A stretch of DNA of 64,000 nucleotides from Granulicella sp. L56 (lineage in GTDB: Bacteria; Acidobacteriota; Terriglobia; Terriglobales; Acidobacteriaceae). Below, piece by piece: positions 45,332 through 55,002 of this stretch. The stretch spans positions 1,818,438 through 1,882,437 of the forward strand of contig NZ_LMUS01000006.1 in the NCBI RefSeq assembly GCF_009765835.1. The letters run 5' to 3'. Below the pieces are notes generated by a model. The model saw only the letters and a list, made by a program, of their open reading frames with translations. It was not told the DNA's origin and did no database searches. Numbering within the stretch: the first letter of the stretch is position 1; every line of letters begins with the position of its first letter. Made by a program: the position numbers and the translations under genes.

Positions 45332-47667
45332 TATGCCGTCACCACCTCATCCGCAAGCTGCGCGTCCAGCGCACCAGCCCAAACAGATTTCAATGCAGAG
45401 ACCGAGTCTGAGATTGCAGAGCCCTTAGGGGTAAAGATGTCCAGTACGGGACCGCCCGTGGTACCGATGTCGCGGACAGTGATCGATCCGAACTGTCCGC
45501 AGACCTCCGTCAACCGCGCAAAAGCGGCATCGGTACAGGTCACCACAACCGCGCTGGCCTCTTCGTTGAAGAGTTCCGCCGCGATAACGTCTCCATTGAA
45601 ATGATCGAGGCTGACTGCTGCTCCAACCCCTTTGGCAAAACTGGCTTTGGCCAGAGCAATCGCAATGCCGCCGTCAGAGATATCGCTCGCCGATGTAATC
45701 AGGCGTTCATCCGCCAGCGCGGCGAGGCACTTGTGAAGCTCTGCTTCCTTCGCGATCTCAAGTTGAGGCGGCGTGCCCCAGAAAGAGTTTAGAACCGTCT
45801 TCGCATAATCCGATGATCCAAAGGACTGAAGACCGTCCTGCGATCCATTGGCAGAAAGCAGAATTATCCGCTCGCCACCCTTGCGGAATCCGCTCGGGAC
45901 AGACTTCGTTACATCTTCAATAATTCCGACGATCCCAAGTACCGGCGTCGGATAGATGCCCTCGCCCTTGGTCTCGTTGTAGAGCGAAACATTGCCGCCC
46001 GTAATCGGCGTACCCAGCGCGATACAGGCCTCGGCGATGCCATCAATCGCGTTGGAAAGCTGCGCCATAATCTCAGGCTTCTCCGGATTGCCAAAGTTCA
46101 GGCAGTTCGTGGCCGCTACCGGAGTTGCCCCGGTACAAGCCACCTTTCGAGCCGCCTCAGCCACAGCATGCATCGCACCCAGCTTCGGATCGAGATACGT
46201 CCATCGCCCGTTGCCCGCCAGCGCCATGGCCAGCCCGCGCTCGTGCCCGGCAGAGCCTGAATCCTTGATGCGCATCACGCCAGCTTCGCTGCCCGGTCCC
46301 TGCACGGTGTTGGTCTGCACCATCGAGTCGTACTGTTCATACACCCAGCGCTTGTCGCAGATATTCGCGCTCGCCAGCAGCTTCTTCAGGTCGGCGGTAT
46401 AGTCACGAGGCTTCTTCAGCTCTTCCAGCGCCGCAGCCGGAGGATCGACTGGTACCGGAGCCTTCCACGTGCCTACCGGACGGTGGTACAGCGGAGCGTC
46501 GTCGGTGAGGCTCTTATTGGGAATATCGGCCATCAGTTCACCATGCTGCGTGATGACCATATTCGGCTTTGCCGTAACGGTGCCGACGATCGAAGCATCC
46601 AGACCCCACTTCTTGAAGACGTCGAGGACCTCTTGCGCGCGCGGCTTGTCGGCCACCAGCAGCATCCGCTCCTGCGACTCCGACAGCATAATCTCGTAGC
46701 TGGTCATCCCCGTCTCGCGCTGCGGCACCAGATCCAGCTCAACCGTCAATCCCAGTTCGCCGCGGCCGCCCATCTCGCAGGTAGAGCAGGTCAAGCCCGC
46801 CGCGCCCATGTCCTGAATGCCCAGCACCGCGCCGGTCGCCATCGCTTCGAGGCAGGCCTCCAGCAGCAGCTTCTCCATAAACGGATCGCCCATCTGCACG
46901 TTGGGGCGCTTCTGCTCGCTGCCTTCGGTGAACTCTTCGCTGGCCATCGTCGCGCCATGAATTCCGTCGCGCCCAGTCTTCGCGCCCACGTAAATCACCG
47001 GATTGCCCACGCCGGTCGCCTTGGCGTAGAAGATCTCGTCGCGCTTCACCAGCCCCAGCGCAAAGGCGTTCAGCAGCGGATTGCCCGAGTAGCAGGTCTC
47101 AAATCTTGTCTCGCCGCCAAGGTTCGGAACGCCAAAACAGTTCCCATATCCGGCCACGCCGTGCACGATGCCGGTCGCAACCTGATGGTTCTTCCGCCGT
47201 AGCGCCTCATCCGGCTCGGCCTCATCCAGTGGCCCAAATCGCAGCGAATCCATCACCGCCAGCGGTCTTGCGTTCATCGTAAAGATGTCGCGCAAAATGC
47301 CGCCAACGCCGGTTGCCGCGCCCTGATAAGGCTCGATATAGCTGGGGTGATTGTGCGACTCGATCTTAAAAGCGCAGGCCCAGCCGTCGCCCACGTCGAT
47401 GATGCCGGCGTTCTCTCCCGGCCCTTGCACGACCAGCTTGCTCTCGGTCGGCAGCCGCTTCAGGTGTACCCGCGACGACTTGTAGGAGCAATGCTCCGAC
47501 CACATCACGGAAAAGATTCCCAGCTCGGTCAGGCTGGGCGTACGTCCAAGCGCGGCTTCGATGCGCGTGTACTCGTCCGGCGTGATGCTGTGCTGCTTAA
47601 GCAGCGCCGGTGTAATGGTGGCGGGGGAGGGGGTCTGAACTGGGTGCTGAACTTGCGTATTGGGCAT
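45331..47667 (-). CDS. purL: Phosphoribosylformylglycinamidine synthase, small-type PurL subunit
   Basis: The product has 778 residues, the length of the Bacillus-type PurL that needs PurS and PurQ (neither is in this window). [58 protein letters not shown] and [12 protein letters not shown] are diagnostic. It converts FGAR to FGAM using ammonia from PurQ. The N-terminus carries about 20 extra polar residues. purL and purF form an operon; a near-palindrome lies 16 bases upstream of the start. Confidence 0.95.
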   Translation of the reverse strand: MPNTQVQHPVQTPSPATITPALLKQHSITPDEYTRIEAALGRTPSLTELGIFSVMWSEHCSYKSSRVHLKRLPTESKLVVQGPGENAGIIDVGDGWACAFKIESHNHPSYIEPYQGAATGVGGILRDIFTMNARPLAVMDSLRFGPLDEAEPDEALRRKNHQVATGIVHGVAGYGNCFGVPNLGGETRFETCYSGNPLLNAFALGLVKRDEIFYAKATGVGNPVIYVGAKTGRDGIHGATMASEEFTEGSEQKRPNVQMGDPFMEKLLLEACLEAMATGAVLGIQDMGAAGLTCSTCEMGGRGELGLTVELDLVPQRETGMTSYEIMLSESQERMLLVADKPRAQEVLDVFKKWGLDASIVGTVTAKPNMVITQHGELMADIPNKSLTDDAPLYHRPVGTWKAPVPVDPPAAALEELKKPRDYTADLKKLLASANICDKRWVYEQYDSMVQTNTVQGPGSEAGVMRIKDSGSAGHERGLAMALAGNGRWTYLDPKLGAMHAVAEAARKVACTGATPVAATNCLNFGNPEKPEIMAQLSNAIDGIAEACIALGTPITGGNVSLYNETKGEGIYPTPVLGIVGIIEDVTKSVPSGFRKGGERIILLSANGSQDGLQSFGSSDYAKTVLNSFWGTPPQLEIAKEAELHKCLAALADERLITSASDISDGGIAIALAKASFAKGVGAAVSLDHFNGDVIAAELFNEEASAVVVTCTDAAFARLTEVCGQFGSITVRDIGTTGGPVLDIFTPKGSAISDSVSALKSVWAGALDAQLADEVVTA

Positions 47668-47682
47668 GGCTCGCTGTTAAGA

Positions 47683-47700
47683 TTGTCGCACGTGCGGCAA
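47683..47700. promoter_or_regulatory. Near-perfect 18-bp palindrome upstream of purL
   Basis: TTGTCGCACGTGCGGCAA is symmetric except for one base pair. It lies 16-33 bases before the purL ATG. Its position and symmetry suit an operator for a dimeric repressor acting on purL-purF; the regulator is unknown. Confidence 0.5.
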
Positions 47701-47733
47701 CCCCCTGCTGCCTCCCTGCGCCAGGCCCCGTCG

Positions 47734-48651
47734 TTACTGCCGTTCCAGCGCCTCCCGGTCCCACTTCGCAGCATCGGCCCCCGCCGTATAGCTGCTTTCT
47801 AAAAACTCCAGCAGCGACGCATCCGGCAAAGCTTCTGCCCGCAAGTCTTCATAGCGGAAGATGAACTCCCCCAACGTCTTATCCCATCCTGCCGCCTCCG
47901 GGCGAATCTTTGCCTCGGCTAATTTCTCCGGCACCGGGGCTGCGTAGCAATAGAAGGCTGCCGCTCCATAGCCTCCATTTCCGGGCCAGAATCCGGCGCT
48001 GATCACCTCGTGCGAGTAGGCCTCCCGCTGAATCGCGTCTGCCCCCGAGCGCGGAGGCGCCAGTCGCCCTGAAAATCGCGTCACGGCAAGATCAAAGCTG
48101 CCCCAGAAGAAATGAATCGGGCTGACTTTGCCGAGAAACTTTGTCCCAAACAGGCGGAATACTTTCTCTGCCTCCACCAGCACCTGCCAGAACCGTTGCA
48201 CATACTCCTTGTCATAGGACTTGTGCTCCGTGTCCAGATCAAACCGGATCGGATGGGGCTGCTCGCACGGTATCGGGTCGATCTTCACCTTGACGCCAAG
48301 CGAAGCCAGACAGCCGAGATACTCCTTATAAAAGTCCGCCACCGTCTGCGCCCGCAGCTTCATTGCAAGTGTTTGCCCTGAGCCAAGCCGAAGGTGGAGT
48401 TCATGTGCGACAAAATCGAATTCGATATCGAGCACGTCGTTGCCATAGGGCATAGCCGAAGTACCCAGCCCCCGTGCCGTCACATACAACGGCACGTTCC
48501 ACCAATGGTTCTGCAAGGGAGTCAACGCCAGCCGCGTCTTGCCTACGATCTGCGTCCACATATGCAGCGTGTCCGCCGTCGCCGCCCACTCATCCCACAC
48601 CAGCGATGGCCACGCAGTCTTCACTCTCTCCGCCATAGCATCCTCCTTCAA
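47734..48651 (-). CDS. DUF5996 family protein
   Basis: The product has 305 residues with no signal or membrane helix. It begins WPSLVWDEWAATADTLHMWTQIVGK and contains HWWNVPLYVTARGL, DFVAHELHL, IHFFWGSFDLAVTRFSGR and SAGFWPGNGGYGAAAFYCYA. These conserved aromatic-rich boxes mark DUF5996. The function is unknown. Two Met codons (48651 and 48636) could start it. It lies on the purL strand 66 bases upstream, so read-through into purL is possible. Confidence 0.85.
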   Translation of the reverse strand: MKEDAMAERVKTAWPSLVWDEWAATADTLHMWTQIVGKTRLALTPLQNHWWNVPLYVTARGLGTSAMPYGNDVLDIEFDFVAHELHLRLGSGQTLAMKLRAQTVADFYKEYLGCLASLGVKVKIDPIPCEQPHPIRFDLDTEHKSYDKEYVQRFWQVLVEAEKVFRLFGTKFLGKVSPIHFFWGSFDLAVTRFSGRLAPPRSGADAIQREAYSHEVISAGFWPGNGGYGAAAFYCYAAPVPEKLAEAKIRPEAAGWDKTLGEFIFRYEDLRAEALPDASLLEFLESSYTAGADAAKWDREALERQ

Positions 48652-48690
48652 CAGTGAGGAAAAGCATACTCCGCCAAAACGACAGCAACG

Positions 48691-49176
48691 CTAAGCTCCC
48701 GTACTCCCAAACCCGCCAGCCCCGCGCGCCGCCTCGGCCAGTTCTGCCACCTCTTCAAACTGAGCCTCGATCCGCTGCACGATTCTGAGCTGCGCGATCC
48801 TCTCTCCGGCCTTCACCTCTACCGTCGCAGCGCTCAAATTCGTCACCACGATCTTCAACTCCCCGCGATAGCCCGGATCGATCACACCAGCCAGCGTGGT
48901 CACTCCGCGCACGGCCAGCCCCGACCGGTCCTCCACCAGCGCGCCGTGCGTTGAAGGAAACTCCATCGCAATTCCAGTTGGCACAGGAACGGTAGCTCCA
49001 GCGGCAATCGCCACGCCTTCTACCGCGTAAACGTCGGCAGCCAGATCGCCATAGGCTCCAGTATGCGCATACTTCGGTAGCTGCGCCGCCGGATGCAGCT
49101 TCAAAACCTTAATCTTCGGAGATTCGCTCACACTACACTGCAAACCCTCAACCTCAACCGTCGCAACAGAACCCAT
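48691..49176 (-). CDS. dut: dUTP diphosphatase
   Basis: The product has 161 residues. The five dUTPase motifs appear in order: GDLAADVYA (1), EDRSGLAVRGV (2), GVIDPGYRGELKIVVTN (3, with the catalytic Asp), GERIAQLRIV (4) and GAGGFGSTG (5). The enzyme hydrolyses dUTP to dUMP and pyrophosphate, which limits uracil incorporation into DNA. It is divergent from the GT2 gene, with 83 bases between their starts. Confidence 0.95.
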   Translation of the reverse strand: MGSVATVEVEGLQCSVSESPKIKVLKLHPAAQLPKYAHTGAYGDLAADVYAVEGVAIAAGATVPVPTGIAMEFPSTHGALVEDRSGLAVRGVTTLAGVIDPGYRGELKIVVTNLSAATVEVKAGERIAQLRIVQRIEAQFEEVAELAEAARGAGGFGSTGA

Positions 49177-49259
49177 CAGTAATGCCCTCTCAGAACGAAA
49201 ATGTTGTACGCCTCTCCATTTTCACGCATAGCCGCGTCCGTGTGCGTTAATAGTGAAAT

Positions 49260-50225
49260 ATGGCAGTCAGCGTCATCGCAACCGTCCTCAACGAAGTGGA
49301 CGACATCTCTGGCCTCGTTGCCAGCCTCACCGACCAGACGCTCATCGCTGCCGAGATTGTCATCGTCGATGGAGGCTCCACCGACGGTACCTGGGAGTGG
49401 CTGCTCAACGCCAGATCGCAATATCCCGCCCTCGTTGCCATCCGCGACGAGAGCTGCAACCTCAAGCAGTCTCCCGGTCCTATCGCTCGCGGACGCAACG
49501 TCGCCATTGTGGCGGCTACGTCCGACATCATCGCCTGTGCCGATGCTGGATGCACCTATCGCCCCGACTGGCTCGCCAATCTCACGGCGGCGATCGTCGA
49601 CGGTACAGCCGAGTACGCTCTTGGCGGCTCCTGCATCGATCCCGCCTCACCGACCGTATGGGACATCGCTTCGGCTCCCTTCTTCGGCGTCAAGCTCAAT
49701 CCCAACGAGTTCACGAAGTCCTGCACGGCCCGTTCCATGGCCTTCCGCAAAGAGCTGTGGCAGAGTGTCGGCGGCTTTCCCGAGACCGTCCTTCTGGGCG
49801 AAGACACGCTCTTCGACGCCAAGGTCCGCAAGCGCGTCACGCCCAACTTCGCCGAGCGCGCCAAGGCTTTTTATCGTCCTCGCCATGCGCTTCGGTCGGC
49901 ACTCCGCCAGCTTGCCAGCTATGCCGCAGCCGACGGCGCCCTTGGCATTCGTCCTGCGCGGCTCTTGCGCAATCTGGGCCGCTGCGTGATCGAGGTGCTG
50001 GTTCTGATTGCGCTGCGCTGGAGCCCTATCCCTCTGCTCCTTGTCCTCCTGCTTGAAAACTACTTCGCCTTCCACTTCGACTGGCGCAGCCTGCAGAGAG
50101 CCAGCTTTCGCACCTTGGCAGCGCGGCTCGCCTTTTCGATACTCGTTCCGTGGGTCGTCGCCTGGAACCAGATCAAAGGGAGTATCACTAAGGCCAACCA
50201 GCCCAACCGCCAGAACATTGCCTAA
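49260..50225 (+). CDS. Family 2 glycosyltransferase with C-terminal membrane helices
   Basis: The product has 321 residues. The GT-A fold begins SVIATVLNEVDDISGLVASL and has IVIVDGGSTDGTWEWL and IIACADAGCTYRPDW (the DxD-like site). GGFPETVLLGEDTLFDAKV provides the ED motif. The C-terminal third (about 235-300) has two hydrophobic segments, so it is membrane attached. It likely adds sugars to a lipid-linked or surface glycan. Its end overlaps the convergent methyltransferase gene by four bases. Confidence 0.88.
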   Translation: MAVSVIATVLNEVDDISGLVASLTDQTLIAAEIVIVDGGSTDGTWEWLLNARSQYPALVAIRDESCNLKQSPGPIARGRNVAIVAATSDIIACADAGCTYRPDWLANLTAAIVDGTAEYALGGSCIDPASPTVWDIASAPFFGVKLNPNEFTKSCTARSMAFRKELWQSVGGFPETVLLGEDTLFDAKVRKRVTPNFAERAKAFYRPRHALRSALRQLASYAAADGALGIRPARLLRNLGRCVIEVLVLIALRWSPIPLLLVLLLENYFAFHFDWRSLQRASFRTLAARLAFSILVPWVVAWNQIKGSITKANQPNRQNIA

Positions 50226-51052
50226 CTAGCCGTCGGCTTCCGCAGCGTAAAGATCAAGAAGCTGTAGTCCAGATTGAACTGCTCCCACCGCACCGGGCGC
50301 TCGCTGCACTCCAGATCCACCTCGCCCGTACTCTCAAAACCAATCTGCTCTGCCAGCCGCAGAATCTCCTGAATCTCCGCCTTGGTAAAGACTTTGATTG
50401 CAGCACCATGTGCCATCCCACCCTCGGTGTCGATGGCGGTTGGGTAGTAGTCGGTTGAAGTAATCAACAATCCTCCCGGCTTCAATACCCGGTGCATCTC
50501 GCGGAAGTAGCCGTCGAGAGGAACGCCATGCTCAATCACGCTCATGCAGGCAACGGCATCGAAGTAGCCGTCAGCAAAGATGGTGCGGGTAATATCACCC
50601 GGCAGATAGCGGATAGGCCCTCTCCTAGCCTCCTCGGTAAATGAGAGGTTGATGCCATAAAGATTGCGATACCCATAAGCAAAAAGCGTTGGCAGCACAT
50701 TGCTGTAAAACTCCGCACCAGCGTCCAGCACGCGTGCTGAGCTTGTCGTAGAGCCAAGAATGGCAAATGCCGCGGCAAGATGGTCCCAGTTCTTCTCTTC
50801 GCCACGATGCAGCGGAAGCCGTGCCGCCTTCGCCGCATCAAACGCCTGTTGCCACTCAGCGCGGCTCTTCAATACGCCGTTCGGCAGCGGCGACTCCGGT
50901 ACCGCCGCAGGACGTCCGGTTCCAAACTTCAGCTTGAGGTAAAGCCGATAGACCGGCTCGGGTCGCAGGGCGCTGCTCTTGATTCGTCGAAACAATCTCC
51001 GCGACCATGGTGTTCGGGAGACCGGCTGGGGTGAAGGAATCGGCTCGGGCAT
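50222..51052 (-). CDS. Class I SAM-dependent methyltransferase
   Basis: The product has 276 residues. The SAM-binding region starts with ARVLDAGAEFYSNVLPTLFA (about 110-128), then GDITRTIFADGYFDAVACMSVIEHGV and LKPGGLLITSTDY. This is the Methyltransf_11-like order of motifs I, IV and V. The N-terminal 90 residues are basic and helical (RRLFRRIKSSALRPEPVYRLYLKL). The acceptor is unknown. Proximity to a GT2 gene suggests surface-glycan or lipid modification, but the genes are convergent. Confidence 0.83.
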   Translation of the reverse strand: MPEPIPSPQPVSRTPWSRRLFRRIKSSALRPEPVYRLYLKLKFGTGRPAAVPESPLPNGVLKSRAEWQQAFDAAKAARLPLHRGEEKNWDHLAAAFAILGSTTSSARVLDAGAEFYSNVLPTLFAYGYRNLYGINLSFTEEARRGPIRYLPGDITRTIFADGYFDAVACMSVIEHGVPLDGYFREMHRVLKPGGLLITSTDYYPTAIDTEGGMAHGAAIKVFTKAEIQEILRLAEQIGFESTGEVDLECSERPVRWEQFNLDYSFLIFTLRKPTAS

Positions 51053-51153
51053 CAGTTTTTACTATAAGTGGAACTGGCCGCGGACAGTATGGGATGGGTA
51101 CGCATTGTCCGGCAATGGTGGTGAGCAGGCAACATCTGCGCTAGTCTCTCTTC

Positions 51154-51330
51154 ATGCAACCCCTCCCTTCTTTGCAGACGGCGACCGAGCAAATCTCCGA
51201 AGTATGCCCGCTCGAAAGCGAGCATCATAGCCGGTTCTGCCCCAACTGCAGCTCGCGCCTCGAAGACAGCCGCTGTAAGCTCGTCTGCCGGACCTGCGGC
51301 TTCTTTCTAAGCTGCGCCGACTTCTACTAG
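51154..51330 (+). CDS. 58-residue zinc-ribbon protein
   Basis: A short frame from ATG 51154 to TAG 51330 encodes 58 residues. The C-terminal half contains [20 protein letters not shown] followed by [11 protein letters not shown]. Two CxxC pairs (C29-C32 and C45-C48) make a zinc ribbon, and the CKLVC...CGxFLSC...DFY tail looks conserved. The first 25 residues are polar. I regard it as a real small gene because of this motif. There is no clear strong Shine-Dalgarno, and neighbouring genes give no hint of function. Confidence 0.7.
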   Translation: MQPLPSLQTATEQISEVCPLESEHHSRFCPNCSSRLEDSRCKLVCRTCGFFLSCADFY

Positions 51331-51524
51331 TCCCTCCGAAGTATTGGGAAGAAAAAGCCTGGTCTGAAGAATTTTTTACCCAATAAATACAGCTAAAGCA
51401 CGCAGTCGTCAGAATTGCGCTGCGGTGGCTAACGATTCTCGTGTTTCCGCTCGGAGGTGGGATATCTCCGCATCAGGTTTGCACATCCTACGCTGCCAGT
51501 ACGTGCTCTTAAGGAGAACTCTCC

Positions 51525-51893
51525 ATGAATCGTAAACAAGCACTCGCAACCCAACTGGCGCTGCTCGCCATGCTTTCACCGGGAGCCATTCTGGCTCAGG
51601 AACCGGCAGCGGCTCCCCCCGCCACGCAGGAACCGGCAACGCCTACGGCTCCAGCACCCCCAACGGCTCCCACAGCCCCAACAGAGCCCACAGCTCCAGC
51701 ACCCCCGGAGACGCCACCAGCAACAGCACCGGAGACACCAGCCGCAACTTCTCCTGATACGCCAAAAGCGGCAGATCCGGCAACGACAACGCCAAGCGAT
51801 AGCACCACAACCCCAAAGAAGACCCACAAGCATCACAAAGGCTCGACTCAGCCCAGCCCGACCACGCCTGATCAAACGGCCCCCCCGCAATAA
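51525..51893 (+). CDS. Secreted Pro/Thr/Ala-rich low-complexity protein
   Basis: The product has 122 residues. A Sec signal (MNRKQALATQLALLAMLSPG, cleaved near ILAQ) precedes about 75 residues of imperfect P-T-A-P/E repeats and a Lys/His-rich stretch (KKTHKHHKG). No fold is expected; it may span the periplasm or wall, like other PTA-rich tails. AAGGAG lies nine bases before the ATG and a strong terminator follows the gene, which supports real expression. The opposite frame is also open, a side effect of composition. Confidence 0.7.
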   Translation: MNRKQALATQLALLAMLSPGAILAQEPAAAPPATQEPATPTAPAPPTAPTAPTEPTAPAPPETPPATAPETPAATSPDTPKAADPATTTPSDSTTTPKKTHKHHKGSTQPSPTTPDQTAPPQ

Positions 51894-51936
51894 TGCAGGC
51901 CTGTAGCTCAATCCGCCGAAGTTGTTAAGGAGAAGA

Positions 51937-51970
51937 CGCTGTGCGCGTGAATATACGCGCACAGCGTTTT
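51937..51970 (+). terminator. Strong intrinsic terminator
   Basis: CGCTGTGCGCGT and ACGCGCACAGCG form a perfect 12-bp stem around GAATAT, followed by TTTTA. It lies 43 bases after the PTA-rich gene and can also slow the convergent acyltransferase transcript. Confidence 0.88.
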
Positions 51971-52023
51971 ACTTTTACTGCCACCGGTTGCCTGCTGCAA
52001 TCGTCCTTAGGAGACGAGGGATG

Positions 52024-53154
52024 TTATTTCGATGCGAGAAGAGCGCCTTCTTCGTTCTTGTAGGCGTACCGCTTTTCCTTCCAGCGTGCGATCGGCCCCT
52101 CAAAGTATTTCCATGAGAGCGAAGCCAGTAGAAGCGAAGCTATCAGGCCAAGGAGTATTCCCGCGGCGCGACCAAAGTGGGCGATCATCAATTGCCGCAA
52201 CGGATAGTGAATCAGGTAAAGGCAATAGCTGATCTTTCCCATATAGCGCAGGCCGCGATTGCGAAGCATCTTCGGCAGCCAGCGCGAAGAACCGCTATGC
52301 GTGATGGCGAGAAGAAGGATGAGCGAAAAGGCAATCCAAAGCACGGTGTACATCAGAGCGCTGTAAGTACGCTCGTGGAGATCTCCTGACACGTTATTAG
52401 GGAGACTCCCATAGAGCAGGTCTCCTCCAATCGCAGCCAAAAACAGAAGGCAGGCAGACGACAACATCGCTGTGTAGCTGCGCTTGCAGAACGCGAAGAC
52501 CTGCGGGCCATAGCTCCTCATGCAGACAGCGATCAATGCGCCGGCGGCAAGCGAATCGGCACGCGCAAAAAACATCTGGCGCAATTCCGAGGCATGATCG
52601 GAATAAGCAAAAAATCGGATGACCGGCTCGACCAGCAGAATGGCGCCGAGCAATGGAAACAGGATGCGGTCCTTGCCTTTGACGAGAAAGACCAGCGGAG
52701 CCCAGGCCAGGTAAAAGAATTCTTCAATCGAAAGCGACCACATGACAGAGAAGCCGGGGCTGCTCCAATAAACCACCTGGGTGTGGTCGATGCCCATCCA
52801 CGAATGCGGAAAGATTGCTTGTAAATATAGACCGTAAGTCGCGAGATACTGCCAGGGCAGAGGGCTGTGTGCCATCGCATTCCCAATGAAGTAGATGGCA
52901 AGACAAAGATAGTAGATGGGGAACAGGCGCAGCACGCGCCGCATGTAAAAGTGCCCCAGCCCTTCTTCGTTCTTTTCGGATTTAAGCAGAATCCCGGTAA
53001 TCAGGAATCCGGACAGCACAAAGAACAGATCGACTCCGGCCCATCCCCAGCGTGGCCCAAGAATATTTGCATACTTGTAAAAGATGTAGTGATGGGCGAC
53101 CACCATGCAGATCGCCGTCCCACGCAAGCCGTCCAACTCCGGGATGCGTTTCAT
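52024..53154 (-). CDS. Acyltransferase 3 (OafA/YrhL-like) membrane protein
   Basis: The product has 376 residues and about ten helices. The N-terminus ELDGLRGTAICMVVAHHYIF holds the conserved Arg and the catalytic His in helix 1-2. DLFFVLSGFLITGIL and SIEEFFYLAWAP are further family boxes. Such enzymes transfer acetyl or other acyl groups to surface polysaccharide or antibiotic acceptors. The gene is isolated; GT2 and methyltransferase genes nearby may serve the same surface glycan. Confidence 0.9.
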   Translation of the reverse strand: MKRIPELDGLRGTAICMVVAHHYIFYKYANILGPRWGWAGVDLFFVLSGFLITGILLKSEKNEEGLGHFYMRRVLRLFPIYYLCLAIYFIGNAMAHSPLPWQYLATYGLYLQAIFPHSWMGIDHTQVVYWSSPGFSVMWSLSIEEFFYLAWAPLVFLVKGKDRILFPLLGAILLVEPVIRFFAYSDHASELRQMFFARADSLAAGALIAVCMRSYGPQVFAFCKRSYTAMLSSACLLFLAAIGGDLLYGSLPNNVSGDLHERTYSALMYTVLWIAFSLILLLAITHSGSSRWLPKMLRNRGLRYMGKISYCLYLIHYPLRQLMIAHFGRAAGILLGLIASLLLASLSWKYFEGPIARWKEKRYAYKNEEGALLASK

Positions 53155-53320
53155 TGTGCCCTCTGCCTTTATGAATAAATGATGACTCAGCGTGGCCGTG
53201 AGCAGAGCCTAGAAAAACGATATCACGGCCATATCAGGCAATTCATGCCTGTGTCGGCAATGCTGAACCTCTATCGTGCTCATCGTCATCAACTCTGTGT
53301 CGCAGGGCCTTCCACTTCAA

Positions 53321-54991
53321 TTACTTCGATTGCAGGCTGGCCTTTCGTGCTGCCTCGAACTCATCGCCTGCATTCCAGCGAATCGTGGAAGGAGCAGAGA
53401 GGGCCTCCCAGCCAAGGTCCATGCCGAACCGTGCGAGTTTGGCATCGCCGCGAAAGTCCATGCTCGGCGAGTAGTTGTCGCTGAAGTTGTGATAGCGGTT
53501 CTCGTTGTAGTCCTTCTCCTCGGCCTCGCCCCATGCGTGGTCATGCCCTTCGTACAGGCTTCCTGTATCCACTGAAAACGCCGGAATACCCACGCGCGAA
53601 AGGCTGAAGTGGTCGGAGCGGTAGTAGCCGCCTGCCTCGGGCCGCGGGTCAGGAACGATGGTCAGATCGAAGCGCTTTGCCGTCGCCTGCACCACAGGAT
53701 AGAAGCTCGTCCGCTGCGCGCCGTTAACATTGATCTCGCGCGGAATGCCAATCGGCAGAATCATGTCGTAGTTCACGTCCAGCGCAATCTGGCCTGCGGG
53801 AACCGGTGGATGCTGCCCGAGATATTCGCTGCCGAGCAGACCCTGTTCTTCCGCCGTCACTGCCGCGAAGATGATGTCGTGCGGCGGGCGCACCGGCATT
53901 GCTGCCCACGCACGCGCCATCTCCAGCAGAATGCCGGAGCCGGTCCCATTGTCTGCCGCACCGTTGTAAATATTGTCGCCCTTCATGCCAGGAACGAAAC
54001 CGAGATGGTCATAGTGTGCCGTGTAGAGCACTGCCTGATCTTTGCCTGACTTCGTTCCCGGCACGATGCCTACTACGTTCGGTGACTGGAAGCGTCGCAC
54101 CGTGCTCTCGATATGCGCCTTCAGTCGCACCGGCAGTTCTACCGCCTTGAAGCCCGGCTTACCGGCTGCCGTCATCTCAGTGTCGATGTTCAGGCCGCTG
54201 GCGGCGAAAAGTCTTCGTGCCACCTCAAGCTGAATCCAGCTCGCTGCTTCAAGTTGCGGCATCGTGTCATCGCGCAGGTACGTCTTCTCGCTGCTGTTCG
54301 AGTTACGCACAACATCCCAGCCATAGCTGGCAAGATCGGTGCGATGAATAATCAGCGCTCCCACCGCTCCCATCCGCGCCGCCTGCTCGAACTTGTAGGT
54401 CCAGCGCCCGTAGTAAGTCAACGCCTTGCCGCCAAAAAACTTCGGGTCATTCGACGGTGGATCGCCCACGATGCAAAGAATTACCTTCCCTTTGACATCG
54501 ACACCCGCGTAGTCGTTCCAGTTGAACTCCGGCGCAGTAACGCCATAGCCTACAAAGACAATCGGCGCGTCGATATTCACGCTCGGCGTCAGCTTCTCAT
54601 TCTGCACGGTGTAATCATTCGCGAACTTCAGATCGATCGCGTTGCCCTTCTCGGGGACGAGCGCAAACGCCGTCTGCTCCGGGACCACCTTCATGCCGAC
54701 GAAGTTAATCCACTGTAGATAGGTGCCGTTATCGCCAGCCGGCTTCAAGCCGTCCAGCGCAAATTGTGTCGCAATATACTTTGCCGCAAGATCTCCGCCG
54801 CGTAGTCCGGGGTAACGTCCTTCCAGCAGATCGTCGGACAAAAACCGTACATGGGCGCGAATATTCTCCGCATCGATGGATGCCTCAGCCTTTTTCACCG
54901 CTGGAGGAACAACCTGCGCGAAAGCTCCCGCCGAGAGCGAGAACAAAAATATGCCAGCCGCCAGACCTGCACCAGTCTTCCCAATCTTCAT
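53321..54991 (-). CDS. Secreted M28-family metallopeptidase with PA domain
   Basis: The product has 556 residues with a Sec signal (to about GAFAQ). A PA insertion (about 130-290) lies within the peptidase, as in M28 aminopeptidases. Zinc ligands are seen as YTAHYDHLGF, NGAADNGTGSG, AVTAEEQGLLGSEYL (catalytic Glu) and YYRSDHFSL. It probably releases amino acids or dipeptides in the periplasm or outside the cell. ATG 54991 is preferred to the upstream TTG 55006 because GAGGTGG lies six bases before it. The upstream mutY gene ends 11 bases away. Confidence 0.88.
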   Translation of the reverse strand: MKIGKTGAGLAAGIFLFSLSAGAFAQVVPPAVKKAEASIDAENIRAHVRFLSDDLLEGRYPGLRGGDLAAKYIATQFALDGLKPAGDNGTYLQWINFVGMKVVPEQTAFALVPEKGNAIDLKFANDYTVQNEKLTPSVNIDAPIVFVGYGVTAPEFNWNDYAGVDVKGKVILCIVGDPPSNDPKFFGGKALTYYGRWTYKFEQAARMGAVGALIIHRTDLASYGWDVVRNSNSSEKTYLRDDTMPQLEAASWIQLEVARRLFAASGLNIDTEMTAAGKPGFKAVELPVRLKAHIESTVRRFQSPNVVGIVPGTKSGKDQAVLYTAHYDHLGFVPGMKGDNIYNGAADNGTGSGILLEMARAWAAMPVRPPHDIIFAAVTAEEQGLLGSEYLGQHPPVPAGQIALDVNYDMILPIGIPREINVNGAQRTSFYPVVQATAKRFDLTIVPDPRPEAGGYYRSDHFSLSRVGIPAFSVDTGSLYEGHDHAWGEAEEKDYNENRYHNFSDNYSPSMDFRGDAKLARFGMDLGWEALSAPSTIRWNAGDEFEAARKASLQSK

Positions 54992-55002
54992 CGATGACCA
55001 CC

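Noticed and set aside
51576..51962. Cys/Arg-rich antisense frame opposite the PTA-rich protein
   Set aside because: It is a product of the Pro/Thr/Ala codon repeats and crosses the terminator.
51951..52060. Short GTG frame after AAGGAG within the terminator region
   Set aside because: The frame runs through the terminator stem and ends quickly; the Shine-Dalgarno-like sequence is probably chance.
53235..53251. CAGGCA-ATTCA-TGCCTG hairpin between the acyltransferase and M28 genes
   Set aside because: Short stem, no T-run on either strand, and no second copy seen in the window.
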